Shown piece by piece: positions 1 to 13,105 of a DNA stretch of 64,000 nt. The position numbers and the translations under genes were made by a program. Every line of letters starts with the position of its first letter. The first letter of the stretch is position 1. Below the pieces are notes generated by a model. That model did no database searches. It was not told the DNA's origin and saw only the letters and a program-made list of their open reading frames with translations. Where the stretch lies: positions 17,936,001 to 18,000,000 of the forward strand of contig CM072866.1 in NCBI GenBank assembly GCA_036937835.1, in the 5' to 3' direction. The stretch is from Pampus argenteus (lineage: Eukaryota > Chordata > Actinopteri > Scombriformes > Stromateidae).

Positions 1-3000
1 CCGCCTGATGGCTGTAGCTCGCCCTGCCGTTGGTGAAGGTGTGTGTGCTTGCTGTAAAGAGAAAAATTATGGCTGAGGTCAGACACGAAGTTACAGAACA
101 TGTCACCAAGTACAACTAGATCAGTAATCAACTGGACCTCTGATGCAGCAGAAATGTGTTACGTGGACCTCTACAACTTGTATTTGAGTACTCCTGCTTT
201 AGTCTGTTAAATATAATGCCAGTCTATAAAAAAAGTACATTTTATTTATGTCTGAGGCTTTGATTGATGTCAGTGTGCTAAAGGATAACATGGTAGTCTA
301 CTATGCGTAATCTGCAGAAAATAAATAGTTAATAAACTCCTTCAAACTTACAGGAGGGGAAGCCGCCGCCAAAGAACATGTTGAAGAGGTCCTCAGGAGT
401 GATGTCGGCCTCGAAGCCCCTGTGGAAGTCAAAGCCTCCTCCGTGTGTGTGACCCGGGCTGCTCGGCTCCTCCCCTCCCGTCAGGTCATACTGCCGTCTT
501 TTGTCTGGATTGCTCAGCACTGCATATGCATTACCAATCTCTAGGGGAAGACAGTTGAGTTTTAAAAGAGAGAAGGAAAAGTTGTTTCCACTTCCACATA
601 AGCATTCACATTCATAACCTATTTTCTACTGTCATGTGGGTGCATACTTCTATCACCAGCAGCTCAGCTATTTATTTATTTATTTATAAAAAACACAAAT
701 ACTGCCATATAGCGTATACCCCAGTAAAATTTCAGGAAGGTATGAAAAACTAAATACCACACAAGCTTTCCAGGCTGCATTTTAATTTTCTTAGAAAAGA
801 TCAGTGATGAATTCTAATTGTAGATTTACTTTTAAAGGCCTCTGTTGCTCCAGGTGCGTGATTTTTATCTGGATGGAACTTAAGCGCTAGTTTTCTGTAG
901 GCTTTCTTCAGCTCATCCTCATTGGCTTCTTTGTTGACACCAAGCACTTCATAGTAGTCCTTACACCGCTTTATTCTAAAAGAGAGGGAGACAAAATGAA
1001 AAAAAGCAATAAATCCTTTTGCTATGTATATATACAGAGTATATCCTACTAATACGTGTATTATTGCACGTATTATTTCTTTAAATTAATAAACTAAAGC
1101 TCTGCATACAATACCAGTATTTTTTCAAAGAAATGACAATAAATCTTCATGAAGGATCAACAAGAGATCAAAGGGGAAAAAAACTGTCCTGATTAAAGCT
1201 GAGGCTATTCAGGTGGTTTCCTCTTATAAGTACCTCAGTGTCAACACCAGTGCCGTGTTTAAAAGGGTCCAGTCCAGGCTGTTTTTCATCAGGAAGCTTC
1301 AGTCTTTTGATGTCAGCAGGCCACTGCTGCATGTGCTTTATCTAAGCATTTTAGCAAGTGTCCTATTTTATGCAGTCGTCTAGGTTGTTAGGCTCAGGTG
1401 CTGTTCAGATATTCAGGAAGGCCTTCATACCTGCTGCAGTAATTTTATTTTAACGAACATTGTCATTGACTGACACTGTTGATGATCTGATGTTGATGGT
1501 TGTACTGAGGACTGTGATAATGTTGGTTTCCATGAATATGATGATGACATATATAACTACTAACATATAATAGTATAGTCACATTGATGTTTACACTTCT
1601 TATTACAATGCTGTGCTCTCCACTTATTTTGTATCATATCACAACCCATCATGTTTATTAATTGCGCATGAATGTCTGCAGATGATTACACTCTGGCCTA
1701 TTCATTATTACACCTATTCCAGTCTTAAAGCAGTTATTAACTATTATTACTGGGCTGAATCACTCAATTGTCATTTGTGAGATTATACCAAACATTTTAA
1801 AGCACAAAATAACAAATAATGCACAAAAAAAAGAAAACTGCATGAAACGAAAATGCTACATGTGTAAACAAAAACAAAAATCAAATAAGACATTTTGTTA
1901 GTTTTTAAATTACAACTACAAGTTATGTTTAGATCATCGTGATACACAGAAAATCAATAATATTGAACTATTGTATAGTTGTGGACTCCGCCTGCTGATA
2001 CGGTCAAAACCTGAGACATAAATGTAAAGGTACACAACCAGTGTTACTTAGGCATGATGCAATTTTAGCACACTGCAGCTTCCCCAAAGGATATAGTAGC
2101 AAGACAGCAGGGATGATGGTGAACGCTTACACTGAATTATAATAAACAGGCTGGAGTTAGTCAACATCAGCACCTTTTTCTATGATCCGATTGGACAACT
2201 GTACTGTAGGTAAAAGGAACAGAGTTCCTATGTAGTCCTATGTTGTGGTCTAAAATTAGAGCATGTACTGGTTTCTACTGCTAAATGTGCCTCACTTTGT
2301 CCCTCCCTCCCCTCATGGGCAAGACACCAAGCTCAAGAGGTCCCTATAGTAATAGTTGTGTGTGCACAACACTGCAAAGACTCTAAAGATCTAATCATGT
2401 ATGACAGGAACGTGATAAATTGTAGGAAGGCACCAAAATGGTCAACTGAAGAGGAACAGATTACAGTACCAAGCAGTGGAAAAAGAAACGCAGCATCAAA
2501 TGAATACCAAGTGAAGCTTGGCAGCTCTTACCTTTGCACACCTTCGACCTGCTCTTTGTTGTAGCCTTTCGTAGAGTCAGCTCCTCCAGACTCTTGGCTT
2601 TCCCTTTCCGTCTGGGCTCCGGTGCTTTCCGAGCTGCCTGCTGGTCTCCTACGATATGCACCATTACCGGCCGAGCTCCCATTTTTCGTTAATGCATCCA
2701 ACAAAACTGAGAGGAGAGAGTCATTGGATAAATATAAATAAACTGCTTACATGTACAAAGTGACAGATAGTGAGCCCTACATAATGCCATCAGACAATAT
2801 GGTGTTTTTTAACAAATGCACATGTTGCTGGTTTTAAGATCACAATTCAATGCCCTAAATTCTGTAATATATTTATACTGCACAGCTTCACTCGGAACAA
2901 TACAGAGTTTAAAAGGTTTTCAAGTCATCTAAAACAGAATCACAGCGTTTTAACAAACAAGGAACAGTGTCAAATCATTTCAATAGACTTCAATTTAATG

Positions 3001-6000
3001 CTAAGTGCATAAAAAAGAGAGATCAAAAAAGAGGCTAAACTTGAACCAGGAGAACGCCCAGCAAAATCAAACATTTATTTGGCATATGTTCAGATCGTGC
3101 ATCATTCCAATGTAAAGCAACGCGATATGATTGCACAGCACGGTACTGCAAGTGAATGCCAATGAAGTGAGATCAGTGGATTAACAACTTAACTCCGGAT
3201 AAAAAACAGTGTCATGACAGCAGCACACTTACAATTGGGGTTACTGACCATGGTGACCTACTGTACACTGCACAGCCAAGGTCAGAGAACAACATCAAAT
3301 CTGAGGAAAAGCCGAATGTCTCACCAGCTAACTCAAGGGCTTAATATGAACTTTAAAAAGATTATACTCCAACATGTTTAGACCCAGTTTGTCTTCCATG
3401 AACATTGAAAACATCACAGATAAAATAAATGTTGTAACAAATCTAGTTGTAAACTCCTTACAGTGGTCTTAATTCAATTTTAAGATTACCATCCATGTCA
3501 CTGATGGAAAAAATAAAAACTTACTCGGAGACAGTAACAACCTTGGCAGCGGAGATGCTTTTAACTGTTATGTTTTGTGTTGTTATGCATTATTCATAAA
3601 ACTGTACCACATAACTATTCGATCTTACACAACTATAATCCTTTTTTTTCTAGACTGCTTAACATGTTGAAAAAGTCAGCAGTGTATTGTTTACAGTTTA
3701 AGTATTTCTACGGCCCCGCTTTGTATTGTACTTACATTATATAGCTTTTCCTGCACTGAATTGCATATTTTTGCAGCGACAACAAATTTGCCCACAATGA
3801 TTCATAGTTAAATCTTAGATCAAATTATTCCCTTTGGTGCTATATTTTGACTGTTACAATCGTCCCTCTTTAATGTGAACACATTTACAGCTGAAGGGAA
3901 ACTCCTGTGTTAACTGAGCCAGCTTACTGATGCCAGATAACGCAAAGACATTTCGACAAATGTGATCTTGCTCTGTGATACGAGCACAACCCTCGTGTGG
4001 CTACTGTGATCTGAGCTGCCATGAAAAATGCTGGTATGCAGGTTCTGCTTTGAACTGGACTTGACTGCAACGTCAAGATGTGACACACTCACTCAAAAGC
4101 CAAACGCAGAGTCTGAGAGTCACTGGTGTCAAGCTGCTGTGGCTGTAAAGGTGGTCATATGAGGTAGTACCAGACTGTATACCCACTGGTGTTTTCACTG
4201 CTTCTTTACTTGCTGATTAAAGGTTCAAATTTCAGTCTGCCTTTTTTTGTTATTATTATTTTTTTACCATATCAGAGAATTCTTGAATATTAAAAACAGT
4301 GTCAGAACTTCCAGTATGGAGGCAAGAGTCACTCTTTGCTGTTGTTTCATCCAACGGGATATTTGATTATTTTACATGTGTAAATAAAGACGACACATCA
4401 TTCCTTTGCGTTTCCTCTATATGGACTGAATTTGCTCTCTGCAAATGTTGCTCAGAAGTTTAATAGCAAACAACAGTAATGCAGCAACAATTTGCACAAA
4501 AAAACCCAGATATGTAAAATTTTCTTATTATCTCCACTGCAAACTGGTTACCATACATTTGTTCTTCTTGCATTTTGTTTTTGAAGGTTCAACCTTGTCC
4601 AACTATAACCTCTTGTGGGCTGCATGGGAGATTAGATCTAGTTATACTGTACACACCAGCACCACAATAAGGCTGTCAATTATGTTTTTCTCTCTGTAAT
4701 CATTCCTGCATCCTTCATACTGGATATTAAAAGATCCCTTTCAAACACACTTCTCAATATAAATCCACAGTGTATCCACACAGTCATTTTCTACAATATA
4801 TAGATTTATATGAGGCTTCAGTAGTATGAGTTAGTCATAACAAGTGCATATCTGACACATTTAGTCTTAGTCAAACTCTTTAGTGTACTGGTACAGTGAT
4901 ACCTTGTTGCACTGCAGTGGAAGTATAGCAACAAAAAGAGTTTCTAGACTTTGGCACTAAAAAGACTATTGTTGAAAGAAAGATATCTACTTGATTCATT
5001 TGAAAGGCTGCAGCTTCATATTAGCTTCAGAGAAACATTTTTGCGCAGCTTGTGGATTTTGTCCCCTTTCACTTAGATTGTTAAGTGCATTATTAAGGGA
5101 TTTCTTAATGGCCAGTATGAGCAGAAGGATTGATTATGGCAAGAAACATCTATTTCAGTGTTTATTTGGCCACCTGACTGTTGTTTTAAGACACACTTGA
5201 AACAACAGTGAGCCTGTATCTTCAGTATCAGTCACCTGGAATATATTACAGAGCCACTAACACCTCTGTCCATCTCGTCCTTTTTTAAACACCTGTTTAC
5301 TGTCATCTTGACAGTTGTAGCTCCAGGATTAACCTCGACTCAGAGGCTGTCTTCAGGTAAATCATTCAATTAAAGGATTGGCAGTAAGGCTGTGTGTGGC
5401 CTGAACAGCATGGACACCTCGCCCTACATCTTTCTCCAGGCTCCACTAGCCTCCTTTGCCTTTGACAGACATCTCTACAAATCCACTATTTATGCATCAG
5501 CATTAATAATCAAGCCAGCGATGTATCTCTTGAAGCGAAAGTAATACTACATCTTATAAAAAAAACCAGCTTCAACGGCCATCTAGCTTATATCTGAGGC
5601 GTTCAAATGAGCGACATTACTGATGGTTAACTGACATTTAAATAGGTTATAGTTAGCTAGCTTATGCTATTTTAGAGCATTACTGTGCTTCACTGATGAC
5701 TATTACAAATGACAGGCTAACACTTCATCACTTAATTCAAATCCACGACATCCAAGAGCGAAGCGCAAGTTATGTTAGCTAACATGACGTCAGGCCTAGC
5801 TACAATTTAGCTTACTTAATGTGTCTCCTACTCAGATTTACTTGTTATATACCACGATGTCTTGACCCAGTTACCATACAAATGTGTGTAATCGTAATAC
5901 AATAATCAACAGGTGGCACATTGTGAGTTTAAACCGCGAGTAATGTTAACAAACGTTAACTAGTGATTGCTCCGCGGTGTTATTCCTCCGCTAGGTTAGC

Positions 6001-6160
6001 TAGCTGCGGTCGGCTAAACAGCGTTACCTCTGGCTCTGTCAGTTGGAAACAGCTTCTCCGCTTTGTTGAGAAACTTTGCCGCTTTCTCTTTATCTCCAGC
6101 TTCGATGGCTTTCAACGCTATATTTATACATTTTTCTGCTTCGTCTCTGTTCCCTTCCAT
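1..6160 (-). CDS. dnajb14: DNAJB14-like ER J-domain co-chaperone (3' part outside window)
   Basis: Five coding exons are visible on the minus strand: 6028-6160, 2532-2706, 830-975, 352-540 and 1-51 (cut by the window edge). All have GT/AG borders and matching phases. The start is the ATG at 6160, opening MEGNRDEAEKC, the usual beginning of DNAJB12/14 proteins. Exon 3 carries the J domain core (KDYYEVLGV, then the catalytic HPD in KFHPDKNHAPGA). Exon 4 has YDLTGGEE and the Gly/Phe stretch ending EDLFNMFFGGGFPS. Exon 5 has FTNGRASYSHQ. By family knowledge this is a tail-region membrane-anchored ER protein whose J domain stimulates cytosolic HSP70 in ERAD; the membrane segment and DUF1977 lie outside the window. 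YDLTG rather than YDQFG favours DNAJB14 over DNAJB12, but the paralogue choice is not certain. The gene lies downstream of and parallel to ttc39b. Confidence 0.88.
1187..1385 (+). mobile_element. Degenerate non-LTR retrotransposon (LINE) reverse-transcriptase fragment
   Basis: Inside dnajb14 intron 3, antisense to the gene, one plus-strand frame reads VVSSYKYLSVN, then VFKRVQSRLFFIRKLQSFDV and later LLHVLYLSILASVLFYAVV before a TAG. The SYKYLGV...QSRLFFLRKLRSF...FY pattern is the C-terminal end of fish LINE reverse transcriptases. Relative to that pattern, residues between SVN and the VFKRVQ block are missing, so it is an internally deleted, dead 5'-truncated copy. The clade (CR1/L2/Rex-like) cannot be fixed by eye. 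Confidence 0.75.
4805..5152 (+). repeat. Dispersed repeat, copy A (partner at 25001-25310)
   Basis: Lies in dnajb14 intron 1. Blocks in the same order and orientation as 25001-25310 include TATATGAGGCTTCAG, GACTTTGGCACTAAA, CATATTAG.TTCAGA and GATTGATTATGGCAAGAAA. Copy A has about 70 extra bases after the first block. No ORF or clear termini, so it is probably a non-autonomous element or fragment. The rest of intron 1 (2707-6027) shows nothing else I can name. Confidence 0.7.
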
Positions 6161-6300
6161 CTTCTCTCTTCTCTTCTCTTCCTCCCCTGGCAGGGTCAGC
6201 TGATCACACAACACCACGTGGTCAGCAGCAGTGTCAGAACAGCAGCAACATCCAGTTTAGTTTACTCGCTCCTCCCACATGAGAGAATATCGTGATTTTC
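6161..6300 (-). promoter_or_regulatory. dnajb14: dnajb14 5'UTR and presumed promoter
   Basis: This is the stretch just upstream of the dnajb14 start codon. It is CT/GA-rich next to the ATG and then holds a CACGTG E-box (about 6215). Sequence further upstream turns AT-rich. No TATA box is convincing. The exact transcription start cannot be read from sequence. Confidence 0.4.
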
Positions 6301-6711
6301 GTGGTATTAACGTGGAGGATATTTTTTTTAAATCCACGAATCTAAAAGTAGGAAAATGAAACCCACTTTTTTCTGTTTTCAAAAGGGACCTCAGGAACAC
6401 CACTATGAAGTTATTTAAAGATGGCGTTGTTGAGTCATTTTCAAACTAATCCATAAATTGAAAATCTTGATTCAAAAATGTAATCTTTAATGTGTTTAAA
6501 CTCCTAGATTTTGATCAATTTAACTGTTTTAACTGTTTTTTTTTATCATATTGCCATTTGCTGTGGTCCGACCTGAATTATTAAAAACAAACCAATAGTG
6601 CAACATGACAGGTGACATTACCAGGTATCATAAGATCAAAAAAGGTCAAATGTGGATTAGATTATCCCAGAGAGGCAAAATATTTTATAACAGTTTCAGA
6701 TTTGTAAAAAC

Positions 6712-7111
6712 TTTATTCTATTTGTGAAAATGCAAATAAGACCACATTAGACCAGGTCCTGATCAAAAACCACTATATACTTAGATTTGTCAAATCTGAA
6801 CTAGATTACAAAGGAGACTCCAGAGACTCATTAAGACAGATCAGATTTATGAAACCTCTATTCAGTCAGTAATGTAGAAGTTATTTGAGGAATTCTGTAT
6901 GTCCATTTGTTAAAATATTGTATTGCGCTGAATTTCTGATGTGAGACAAGTGGATCAGTCTGAAGATGAATATTATTGAGGACTTGAAGGAGCAAGACTT
7001 CATCATATAGAACCCATAAGCATCAGAATTGTATCTATGGAAATAACAGATATCCTTAGCTTGTTGATTTTGGACCAGTTCTGTACATTCATAAATAAAT
7101 TTAAATACATT
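6712..7111 (-). other. ttc39b: ttc39b 3'UTR with candidate poly(A) signal
   Basis: After the ttc39b stop codon, the first minus-strand AATAAA that I find is at 6712-6717. The stretch is AT-rich and non-coding. The remaining gap to the dnajb14 promoter (6300-6700) shows no gene. Confidence 0.45.
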
Positions 7112-10100
7112 TTAAGCTGGTGTACGTGAAGGTGGAGGTTTAGCTGAAAAGGAGCCCATGGTGTTCAGTGCTGCATGGATGCGGAAGTGTAGCCTTGACT
7201 CCATGTTGTAGTCTTTGTAGTTCATCCTACAAATTAAAAAAAAAAAAAAAAGTCTCCTGTTAGCTCATCATGTAATATAGTAGCAGAGATGCCACCAAAA
7301 ACCAAACATAATGTGTGTGCTCTGTATCATGAGAATATATACACACATCTATTCTCCTGTTTGTGTGTCACTGTGGCATTAGGTACGCTTGTTTTTGAAT
7401 ACTTTGTTTCTGTTTTTCTGTGTTTGCACATTTTGCTATGAATCACAAGTGTAGTGGATCCACAGAAATTAAATCTTTAGAAGTGCTGGTATTTTGAGCC
7501 TTTGAGAGAGTTCGCCGTCTTTACGTTAAGCTAGATTAACTGGCCCCCAAAAGGTCAAACCCTTTCTTTAAGTACCCCATGGAACCAACTCTAACTTAAG
7601 GAATGGGGTGGAAATACTTACTTGGCATTTTCAATCACAGTGATGGCTTTGTCGATATCACCTTTTTGCTTGTGCAACAGGCCCAGCTCATACATGGTAA
7701 ATGGCACCAGGTAGTTCTCTTTCTTAATATCATTTTCACTGAAAATAAAAAGTCACATTAATGGTCTTAACTACTCAACATTTAGTTTTTTATGCCATAC
7801 TGAATCAGTATTAGGCCTCAACAATATAGTGGTAATGGAACAGTCCTCATCTTGTCCTAAAAACACTACATACAATTCAAATCATATGCCAACAATGTGC
7901 CTTCATACATTTTGAATGCGTTGACCTCACCTGGAAATGACATGATTGAAGCAGAGCTCGGCCTGGACCAAACGCCCCAAATGTCTTAGACACAAGCCCT
8001 TCAGCAGCTGGACAACACACTGGTCGTCCAGGTGATACTCTGATGGGTCTACACATGAGACAACATAATGAAGGTGACATTTACCAAAAAAACAACAACA
8101 TAGCATTAAAAAAAAAAAAAAAAGTTATGCTATTCCTCTCACTTGGATCATCTTTGAGCTGCTCCTCAGCTTTCTCTAAAGTGGTCAAGATGCTTTCAGT
8201 CAACTCGGGTCTTTTGCCAACTACTGTGAAGCCATTCCACACATACATCATTTCCTGTGACAAAAAAATGAAAAATTATTGATTAAAGAGTGGCTTGATC
8301 AAATGTGTTTTATTGGAAATAGCGGTGTGTACATGTCCTTACCAAAGCAGGGACAATTAGTTTCACAGGGTTAGAGGAAAAGTATCGCTGTGCCTTTCTT
8401 GCTGCAAACTTCTCTGTTGGAATCGATTTCCCAGCGATCCTCAGTCTGAGACCGTCCACCTGCCTACAAAAACATATGTTTCACAGTTGATGGATTAATA
8501 CATTTTGTTTTTACTGATAACATTTTGTTGTCTCCATAGCACACCTGAATAATTCCACCACATTTTCTCCCAGTTGAGTTACTTCTTTCTCTGGGAGCAT
8601 GCTCAAAATGGCCGCTTTCTGGAATACATAGATGGCCTACAAGAAAAGAGAAAATCAGTCATAAAGAAGTAAAAAAAAACCACTTCTTAATATAATCAGA
8701 AATTTGACAACATGGCAAAGGGAAAAAAAAGTTACATTAGTTACCTGGGACCACTTGCTCTCCTTGCAGAGCATGTCAGCATAACGATACGCCTCCCTCC
8801 AGTTTTGTTCAAAAGAGTAGGCCCACATCAGCTCCCAGTAACACAGGTGGTGAATCTGACGCCACTCTTCCTGTGCTGCGATACATGCCAGGAACTTCTC
8901 CTGTGCCTGGAGGACAACCCAGATGTACAAGCCTTACTGTAGTCTCAGCTCTACTACACTGAGCTGAGACTGCATTTAAAAACTAAATAAAAAAACAAAA
9001 TTGAGCTGTTGTAGATGTGTTCAGTTACACAGTAGAGGTACTCACAAATGTGAAGTTTCCTTTGAGCAAAGCAATTCTTGCAGTGTAGAAAAGAATGAGT
9101 GCTCCCTGTGGACACGATACAAATAAATTAATTCAAAAACATTTCACAAAGAGAACCATAAAATGGTGACATCTTCCTCTGTAAAAATGCAATAAAAACG
9201 TCCATTGACACTACATATACAGTTGTTTTGAACAGTCCTTTAGTTATAAGACTCTGCACACCTGAAGCTTATCTATCTGAATTTTATATGGAGGCATTAA
9301 AATGTGCAAGTAGCAGCCATAATACTGGAAATCACACAGCTTACATTAGGGAAGCTCTCAGTGTAGGGCTCCAGCAGGGCTTCAGCCTCAGTAATGTTCC
9401 CTTCACCAGTACCTTAAGGAGGAAAATCAAGCGGGGGAAAAAAAAGAAAGAGAAAAAGATTCTGACCGTTACAACCACCAGAAAAGGTAAGAAAAGGTTT
9501 AATTGCAAATAAAAGAAAATAGAGATCTTTCAATTTTGAGGAGAATTTGCAGCATTCTGACAGTATGTTGTTCTTACCCAGAATCACAGTAATGTAGAGA
9601 TGAAACATCAGCAATGTCAAGGTGCTGAGGATGGAGCGCAGGCTGTTATTGGATGCTCCCTCTCTCAACTCTGACAAACCCAGCTCCTGTGGAGTTATTA
9701 GCATATGACCTCACATAAGAACATTTCCTTGCAAACCAGTACCAAACATCTTCAGAACATTATATGTTACTGAAACGTGGGCTCCATTCTTTGCTTGTAG
9801 ACTGATGATGGCACACACCCTGTCTCCTGAGAAACCCAAAAACTCCATCAGTCTGAGGACTCTGGATGGAAGCAGAGACAGCATCTGGTAACAAAAAAAG
9901 GTTGACAAGTCAATAATGCAACTTTTTTCAAAATAGTGCTTATATAGCCATTTGAAATAATTTCCTAGCAACATGGCTTTAAGATCTGGCATGATTTTAT
10001 TTTTTTAATTTTTTTTATCATTGAAGTTTACTGTGTGAGCGCTCACCAGGTTAAATGAGCCAATGCCCATGTTGACACCGCCTCTGAAATGAATGTGTGT

Positions 10101-11348
10101 GCTCTTCAGCTTTTCCACCTCTTTTATGACATTTGCCTTGACCTGGCAATCCCTTTTGGAGAGACAACATAACATCAAAAAATAAATTAATAAATACTTC
10201 AGCGTAAATTCTCATTGACCTATAAATACACTATTTCCCCAGCAGACGTGGAAGCCTCTTACTTGTAAATCTGATAACTGTTTCGGATTCTCATCCCTCC
10301 TTTGATGAAGCCGATTATACTTTCGTCTAAGAAAGTGAGAGCTGCCTTCTGCAGCAGAACCTCAGCGTAGCACAGCTCTGCGTGCATCTCCTCTGTTGTG
10401 GTGAATTAAATCACGTATTTGGTGAAAAATCAGAATTAGTTTTTACAAGAAATAGATGAAGGATGCTATAACATGAACAGAACATGCTATATGACAAACA
10501 TCAATTGCAAATATTGTATTTTCTCTTATAGTGTCATTGTGAACTGTAATAGCTGAGCTGCGACAATTTTTGTTTCTTTGTCATGACAGTAAATTAAATG
10601 AGAAGTGGTATAAAATCTGCACATTTATACTGTATATGTGTGCAGGGCTAACTTGTTTGACTTGCTCTTTGTGCTGTAACCATCTCCAACTTCTGGTCAT
10701 TTCTGCTCAATGTGTCCAAGTGCATCATTGTCCAATTTTCTGTTCAGGTTCCTTTGGGTTTTCTGTATGTCAACATGGTGTACAGTCAGTAGATAGTGGG
10801 CGATTTACTCACCTTCTGTCAGTTCTTCAACCGGTTGCCTATGCCACAGGTTGGCTAGAGTCTCTGCTATTCCAGTTTTCTTTCTAAATCTAAATTAGGG
10901 AACAACAGAGTATAGAGCCAACAGCACTCAGCATGGTGATCAACACTTGACACTGTTACAGTATTGTTGCTCTAACCATACCGCTGGCATGTCTGCAGGG
11001 ATTCTCCAAGTGACGTCATGGCAGCATGCATGTCCTTTGGATCAAATGTCATGCCCGCCTGCATCACCAAGATGCTGCTGTATCCCATTGCGTGGTACAT
11101 GCTCTGATTTTTCCTAAAAAAGGGACAAATGCAGTGATTTTTATTTTTAAACAAAATGCAGCTACCAAGTGATAAGGTAGTACATAGAAAAGTAATCTAA
11201 TTCCTATAATTGACAGAGAAAAAAAACAGCAGTGTGTAATAGCTTTGACTTACCATGGCTTTAAAAGAGCCAATGCATCAGCGAACCTGTTGTTCAGAAA
11301 GAGTTCGAGAGCGGTGGAGCATTCCTTCAATGCAGTCTCTAAATCCAT
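7112..11348 (-). CDS. ttc39b: Tetratricopeptide repeat protein 39B
   Basis: Sixteen coding exons: 11254-11348, 10982-11113, 10813-10883, 10263-10392, 10047-10152, 9819-9884, 9578-9686, 9345-9412, 9046-9105, 8745-8906, 8545-8636, 8343-8463, 8143-8254, 7931-8048, 7622-7738 and 7112-7226. The lengths sum to 557 codons plus stop with all phases matching. Family-diagnostic stretches include ELFLNNRFADALALLKPW, YHAMGYSSILVMQAGMTF, LMEFLGFSGDR, HHLCYWELMWAYSFEQNWR, LFRQVDGLRLRIAGKSIPTEKF-type sequence, ALEMMYVWNGF, and a C-terminal YKDYNMESRLHFRIHAAL. The family is the TTC39/Iml2-like TPR group. Mammalian TTC39B affects HDL by promoting LXR turnover. The B paralogue is chosen because of the adjacent snapc3 and psip1. 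The chosen ATG at 11348 gives a short N-terminus; a longer alternative first exon, as in some vertebrate isoforms, cannot be excluded. Confidence 0.9.
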
Positions 11349-12065
11349 TTGAGATTTTCTGGAGGAAACAATGGCAAATTATTGTTTGGCTTCCACCTGA
11401 GTGTCTGACTTCAAAACGTAGAATTTGATAGTAGACAATGTCACTCTGGAAAACTTAAGGATTTCTTCCATATCTCAATTTTAGAAATTTGCTTGCACAG
11501 ATAATTTTAATTTATACTTTCTTCCATGTTAAACTGTGTGAAATGTAAAATGTGCAGCATGTTACAGAGTTCAGTGTGCAAAGCAAAAGGAAGGTTAAAC
11601 TTATTATATGCATTGTTTGGAATTGAGGCCAACATTAAAAATACCTTTACTGTCCTCTAGTGGTTATTTATGTACATTACAACGATAGTTGGTCTAATTT
11701 ATGAGGATATTTCTATAGTATTTTGTTTAAAAAAAAACCATATGTCTGGTTATTTTTAGCATTATGTACCATTTACTAAAAGACATGTACAAATTCTTGT
11801 TAAAGCCATAACATAAATGACATTTCATGCCTTCATCAGACTTAAATGATTTTATTGTGGGCTGTAGGGCTGTCTAATAAACTGCACAGTAGATTTACTC
11901 GGCCAGTAGAAGAAAAGTTGCTTCCTTCCATTAGCTTATAGTTAAATGATGAAAAATAACATGAAAACACACGTAAAAAAAAATAAAACAAAAAATCAGT
12001 TTATATTAGAAAACTTAAAATGTGGTCATTGCATTAAACAGCTGTAAAGTTGCATTAAAACATAC

Positions 12066-12450
12066 CTGTTGTAGTGAATTGCCTTTCTTCTTAATTTAAT
12101 GTTGGAATAATTTGAGTTAGGTAACAAAAAGTTACGTTAAACTTCGCCAAATAAGATTGTGGGGGGAAAAAAGCCTTTCCTCCGAAGAAATTATACAGCT
12201 ACTTGGAAAGTGACTTGTCGCGATATTTATAAGTTTATCAGTCAGGGGTGTGCCTTAATCCTCAAAGCCAGCCCACAAATATATATATTGTTGTCCTCTC
12301 AACCAGACAATCCTTGGACTTTGTGAGCAATAATACATTATAATACATATCATATCCAGATTGTATTAAGATAAACTCACCTGCAGGCCTTAAGAGTGAC
12401 TTTTAATCATCAAACCAGCTGACGTAACTGCACGTGAGTGAAACGACACC
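12066..12450 (-). other. ttc39b: Probable ttc39b non-coding first exon(s)
   Basis: Two good minus-strand splice donors lie upstream of the first coding exon: CAACAG|GTATG with the exon ending at 12066, and CTGCAG|GTGAGT with the exon ending at 12381. Neither exon carries an ATG in frame with the TPR protein, so both would be 5'UTR, possibly alternative first exons. The sequence between 11359 and 12065 is intronic and AT-rich, with nothing recognised. Confidence 0.45.
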
Positions 12451-13105
12451 GTTACTGCGTGTAAAGAGAACACAGCTGATTTAACTGGATGTGTGTTAAG
12501 TTATCATTGTAGTTCAATAGCATGAGTGTAAATGAGTCCTTATAGGAAAGGGACATTTTATAGAATTAAAATGCAAGCTCATATATCATACACTCGACAC
12601 AAGACTTTACTGAGGACACCTGGTGGACAGGTGCAGCACGTACAGGAGAGAGTACCAGAGTAAGAGTTGTTCCATGTCCAGCCAGTTATGGTGTTACTCC
12701 ACTCTGACATTATCCGCATCCATGTGATGTCCCCGTATAACTAATTATCCCTGGTGGTTTATTACTAATTATTCCTGCTGAACCGTACTCTACTCTTTTA
12801 AAGTTTATGTCTGTGTTTTTGTCCTTGGGTGCACACTTATAGAAGCAGTTCATGATTAGTAAAATATATAATTAAATAAATGAATGTCAGTATAGTCTCC
12901 ATTCATAATACTATAATATATAGTTTTTTTCTGAAAGGGTTTGGATTGTGAGTCTATCCGTTGATCCACTTCAGAGCAGAAGATGGCGGTGCAATGCAAC
13001 CGCCGTAAAAGAAGAAGAAGAAGAAGAAGAAGAAGAAGACGAAAAAAGACGAAAAAAGACGAAGAAGAATCCTCAACGCGCAGCGCAGCTCTTCGGAGAA
13101 ACAAA
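12382..13105. promoter_or_regulatory. Divergent ttc39b / snapc3 promoter region
   Basis: Head-to-head genes share this roughly 0.7 kb. Visible elements are a CACGTG E-box near 12432, AGTG/CTG-rich sequence, and the decamer AAGATGGCGG at 12980-12989, which matches the YY1 site commonly placed at or just after transcription starts. By position the YY1-like site would serve snapc3. Assignment of starts is inferred. Confidence 0.45.
13009..13073 (+). repeat. GAA/AAG-type purine triplet repeat in snapc3 5' leader
   Basis: A run of GAA triplets followed by an imperfect GACGAAAAAA tandem lies between an upstream ATG (12983) and the assigned snapc3 start (13106). In the snapc3 frame it reads as arginine codons; in another frame as glutamate. 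Confidence 0.9.
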
